Of a stretch of DNA of 6,604 nucleotides, positions 5,887 through 6,604 are shown in pieces; position 1 is the stretch's first letter; each line of letters begins with the position of its first letter. Where the stretch lies: assembly GCA_030451965.1 (NCBI GenBank), contig JAKDNE010000182.1, positions 1-6,604 on the forward strand. The letters are read 5' to 3'. Under the pieces are notes generated by a model. That model was not told where the DNA came from and ran no database searches. It saw only the letters and a list, made by a program, of their open reading frames with translations. Source of the stretch: Brachybacterium sp. Lineage in GTDB: Bacteria > Actinomycetota > Actinomycetes > Actinomycetales > Dermabacteraceae. A program made the translations under genes and the position numbers.

Positions 5887-6527
5887 TCAATACCCCGTCG
5901 AGAGGATTCCGCGTCTGGTCGTCGGAGATTCGATCTCGTCCAGGAGAGCGATCGCGTAATCCTCCATCGAGAGGGTGGATCGTCCGTCCCCGTCGATGAC
6001 CAGTTCCGCACCACCGGTGCGCTAGACGCCCCGGAACGGGCACCGGGCTGGAAGATCGCGGCGGGTGCGAGGTAGGTCCAGTCCAGGCCGCTCGTGGCAC
6101 GGAGGATCTCGAGCTGCCGGGTGCTGGCGGCGGCGATCCCCCGGATCGCCCCAGGCACCCACCTCGGATCATCCAGCGCGATGCGCCTCGTCACCGGAAC
6201 GTGGAGCGGCGCGGCGCCGCCGACGACGATCAGCCGTCGGCCCGCGCTCCGGACCCCGTCGGCCACACCGGAGGTGAGAGCCCCGATGTCGTCTTCCCGT
6301 CCAGGTGCGGGTCGCGTCGCTGCTACGTCGACATCGTGCCCCCGGGCGGCCTCGGCGACCCGTTCTGGCTCGGAGGCATCGAGGGTGAGCGCCGTGACGG
6401 CCGAAGACCCGGCGGCGAAGCGGCGGGACGCGGGCAAGACCTCATGTCCCCGGCGCCGAGCTTCCGCGGCGATGCGGGACCCGGCAGCTCCGGTGGCTCC
6501 GGTGGCTCCGATGATCAGGATCTTCAT
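5887..6527 (-). pseudogene. NAD(P)H-binding reductase-like protein (atypical SDR/NmrA-like), frameshifted
   Basis: From the ATG at 6527 the frame reads MKILIIGATG..., a Rossmann-type nucleotide-binding start, then RRRGHEVLPASRR (second strand), RRLIVVGGAAPLHVP, and LDWTYLAPAAIFQPGARSG, all normal for small NAD(P)H-binding proteins of about 210 residues. After residue 166 (about 6030) the homologous sequence stops. The expected C-terminus RTGGAELVIDGDGRS...SMEDYAIALLDEIE...LSTGY is intact but in another frame (6021-5887, 44 residues plus TGA), with a TAG just upstream in that frame (6024-6022). Restoring the frame gives about 212 residues. As it stands, translation would continue to 5676 as 283 residues, running antisense into the glycosylase gene. 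The binding loop also has a 9-bp duplication. Codon use is less biased than in neighbours (AGA, TCT, TAT in the tail), consistent with transfer or decay. A sequencing or assembly error is the alternative to a true pseudogene. Confidence 0.82.
6492..6509. repeat. 9-bp tandem duplication in the nucleotide-binding loop
   Basis: GGTGGCTCC occurs twice back to back (6492-6500, 6501-6509). On the coding minus strand it gives GATGATGAAGSR where related proteins have a single GATGxxGSR. The distance from G16 to G27 in RRRGHEV is then normal, so the extra GAT triplet looks like an in-frame slippage insertion. Confidence 0.75.
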
Positions 6528-6535
6528 GCAATATG

Positions 6536-6541
6536 CTCCTT
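6536..6541 (-). promoter_or_regulatory. Ribosome binding site of the reductase-like gene
   Basis: AAGGAG (6541-6536 on the minus strand) lies 8 nt before the ATG at 6527, the strongest Shine-Dalgarno match in the window, and fixes that start. I see no convincing -10/-35 pair in the remaining bases to 6604. Confidence 0.8.
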
Positions 6542-6604
6542 CGTCGTGCTGGTCGCCGTCACTGCATCGACAACGGGGGCGTGAGGGGCGTGGACCGGGG
6601 TGAA

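Noticed and set aside
5260..6075. Plus-strand 271-codon frame and the minus-strand frame 5408-6172
   Set aside because: Both are shadows of the glycosylase and reductase-like genes and have Arg/Pro/Ser-rich composition without family motifs.

Overview
The window is high-GC DNA (about 70 percent by eye) with strong G/C bias at third codon positions, GTG starts and a mycobacterial-type LexA site. This points to an actinobacterium, probably Micrococcales near Brachybacterium/Dermabacteraceae; the genus is a guess from protein flavour. Most of the window is DNA repair.

Layout: uvrA lies on the minus strand, with its N-terminal 666 codons inside the window and its C-terminus beyond position 1. 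A 72-bp divergent intergenic region (2000-2071) holds a near-perfect SOS box (2029-2044) flanked by two promoter-like -10 hexamers. Each hexamer ends exactly 6 nt before a start codon, so both uvrA and the divergent gene look leaderless and LexA-controlled. On the plus strand follow a metallo-beta-lactamase-fold hydrolase (2072-2749) and, through a 4-nt GTGA overlap, a family-A DNA polymerase without a 5'-nuclease domain (2746-4488). The polymerase converges on, and overlaps by 26 bp, a minus-strand gene for a four-segment membrane protein of unknown function (4463-5173). A strong hairpin (4518-4551), the likely polymerase terminator, sits inside that gene's coding sequence.

A 222-bp spacer (5174-5395) holds the ribosome binding sites of both flanking genes, a perfect 12-bp palindrome and a 17-bp-period tandem repeat. 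After it comes a T4 endonuclease V-like pyrimidine-dimer glycosylase (5396-5842). Converging on it is an NAD(P)H-binding reductase-like gene (5887-6527, minus) that is broken: its C-terminal 44 residues are in another frame, and its nucleotide-binding loop carries a 9-bp duplication. The last 77 bases hold only this gene's ribosome binding site and upstream DNA.

How it fits together: UvrA (damage recognition), an SOS-linked hydrolase/polymerase pair and a UV-dimer glycosylase form a small DNA-damage neighbourhood. The most interesting element is the compact 72-bp control region that may switch uvrA and the polymerase operon together. I found no RNA genes, CRISPR arrays, insertion sequences or phage genes.
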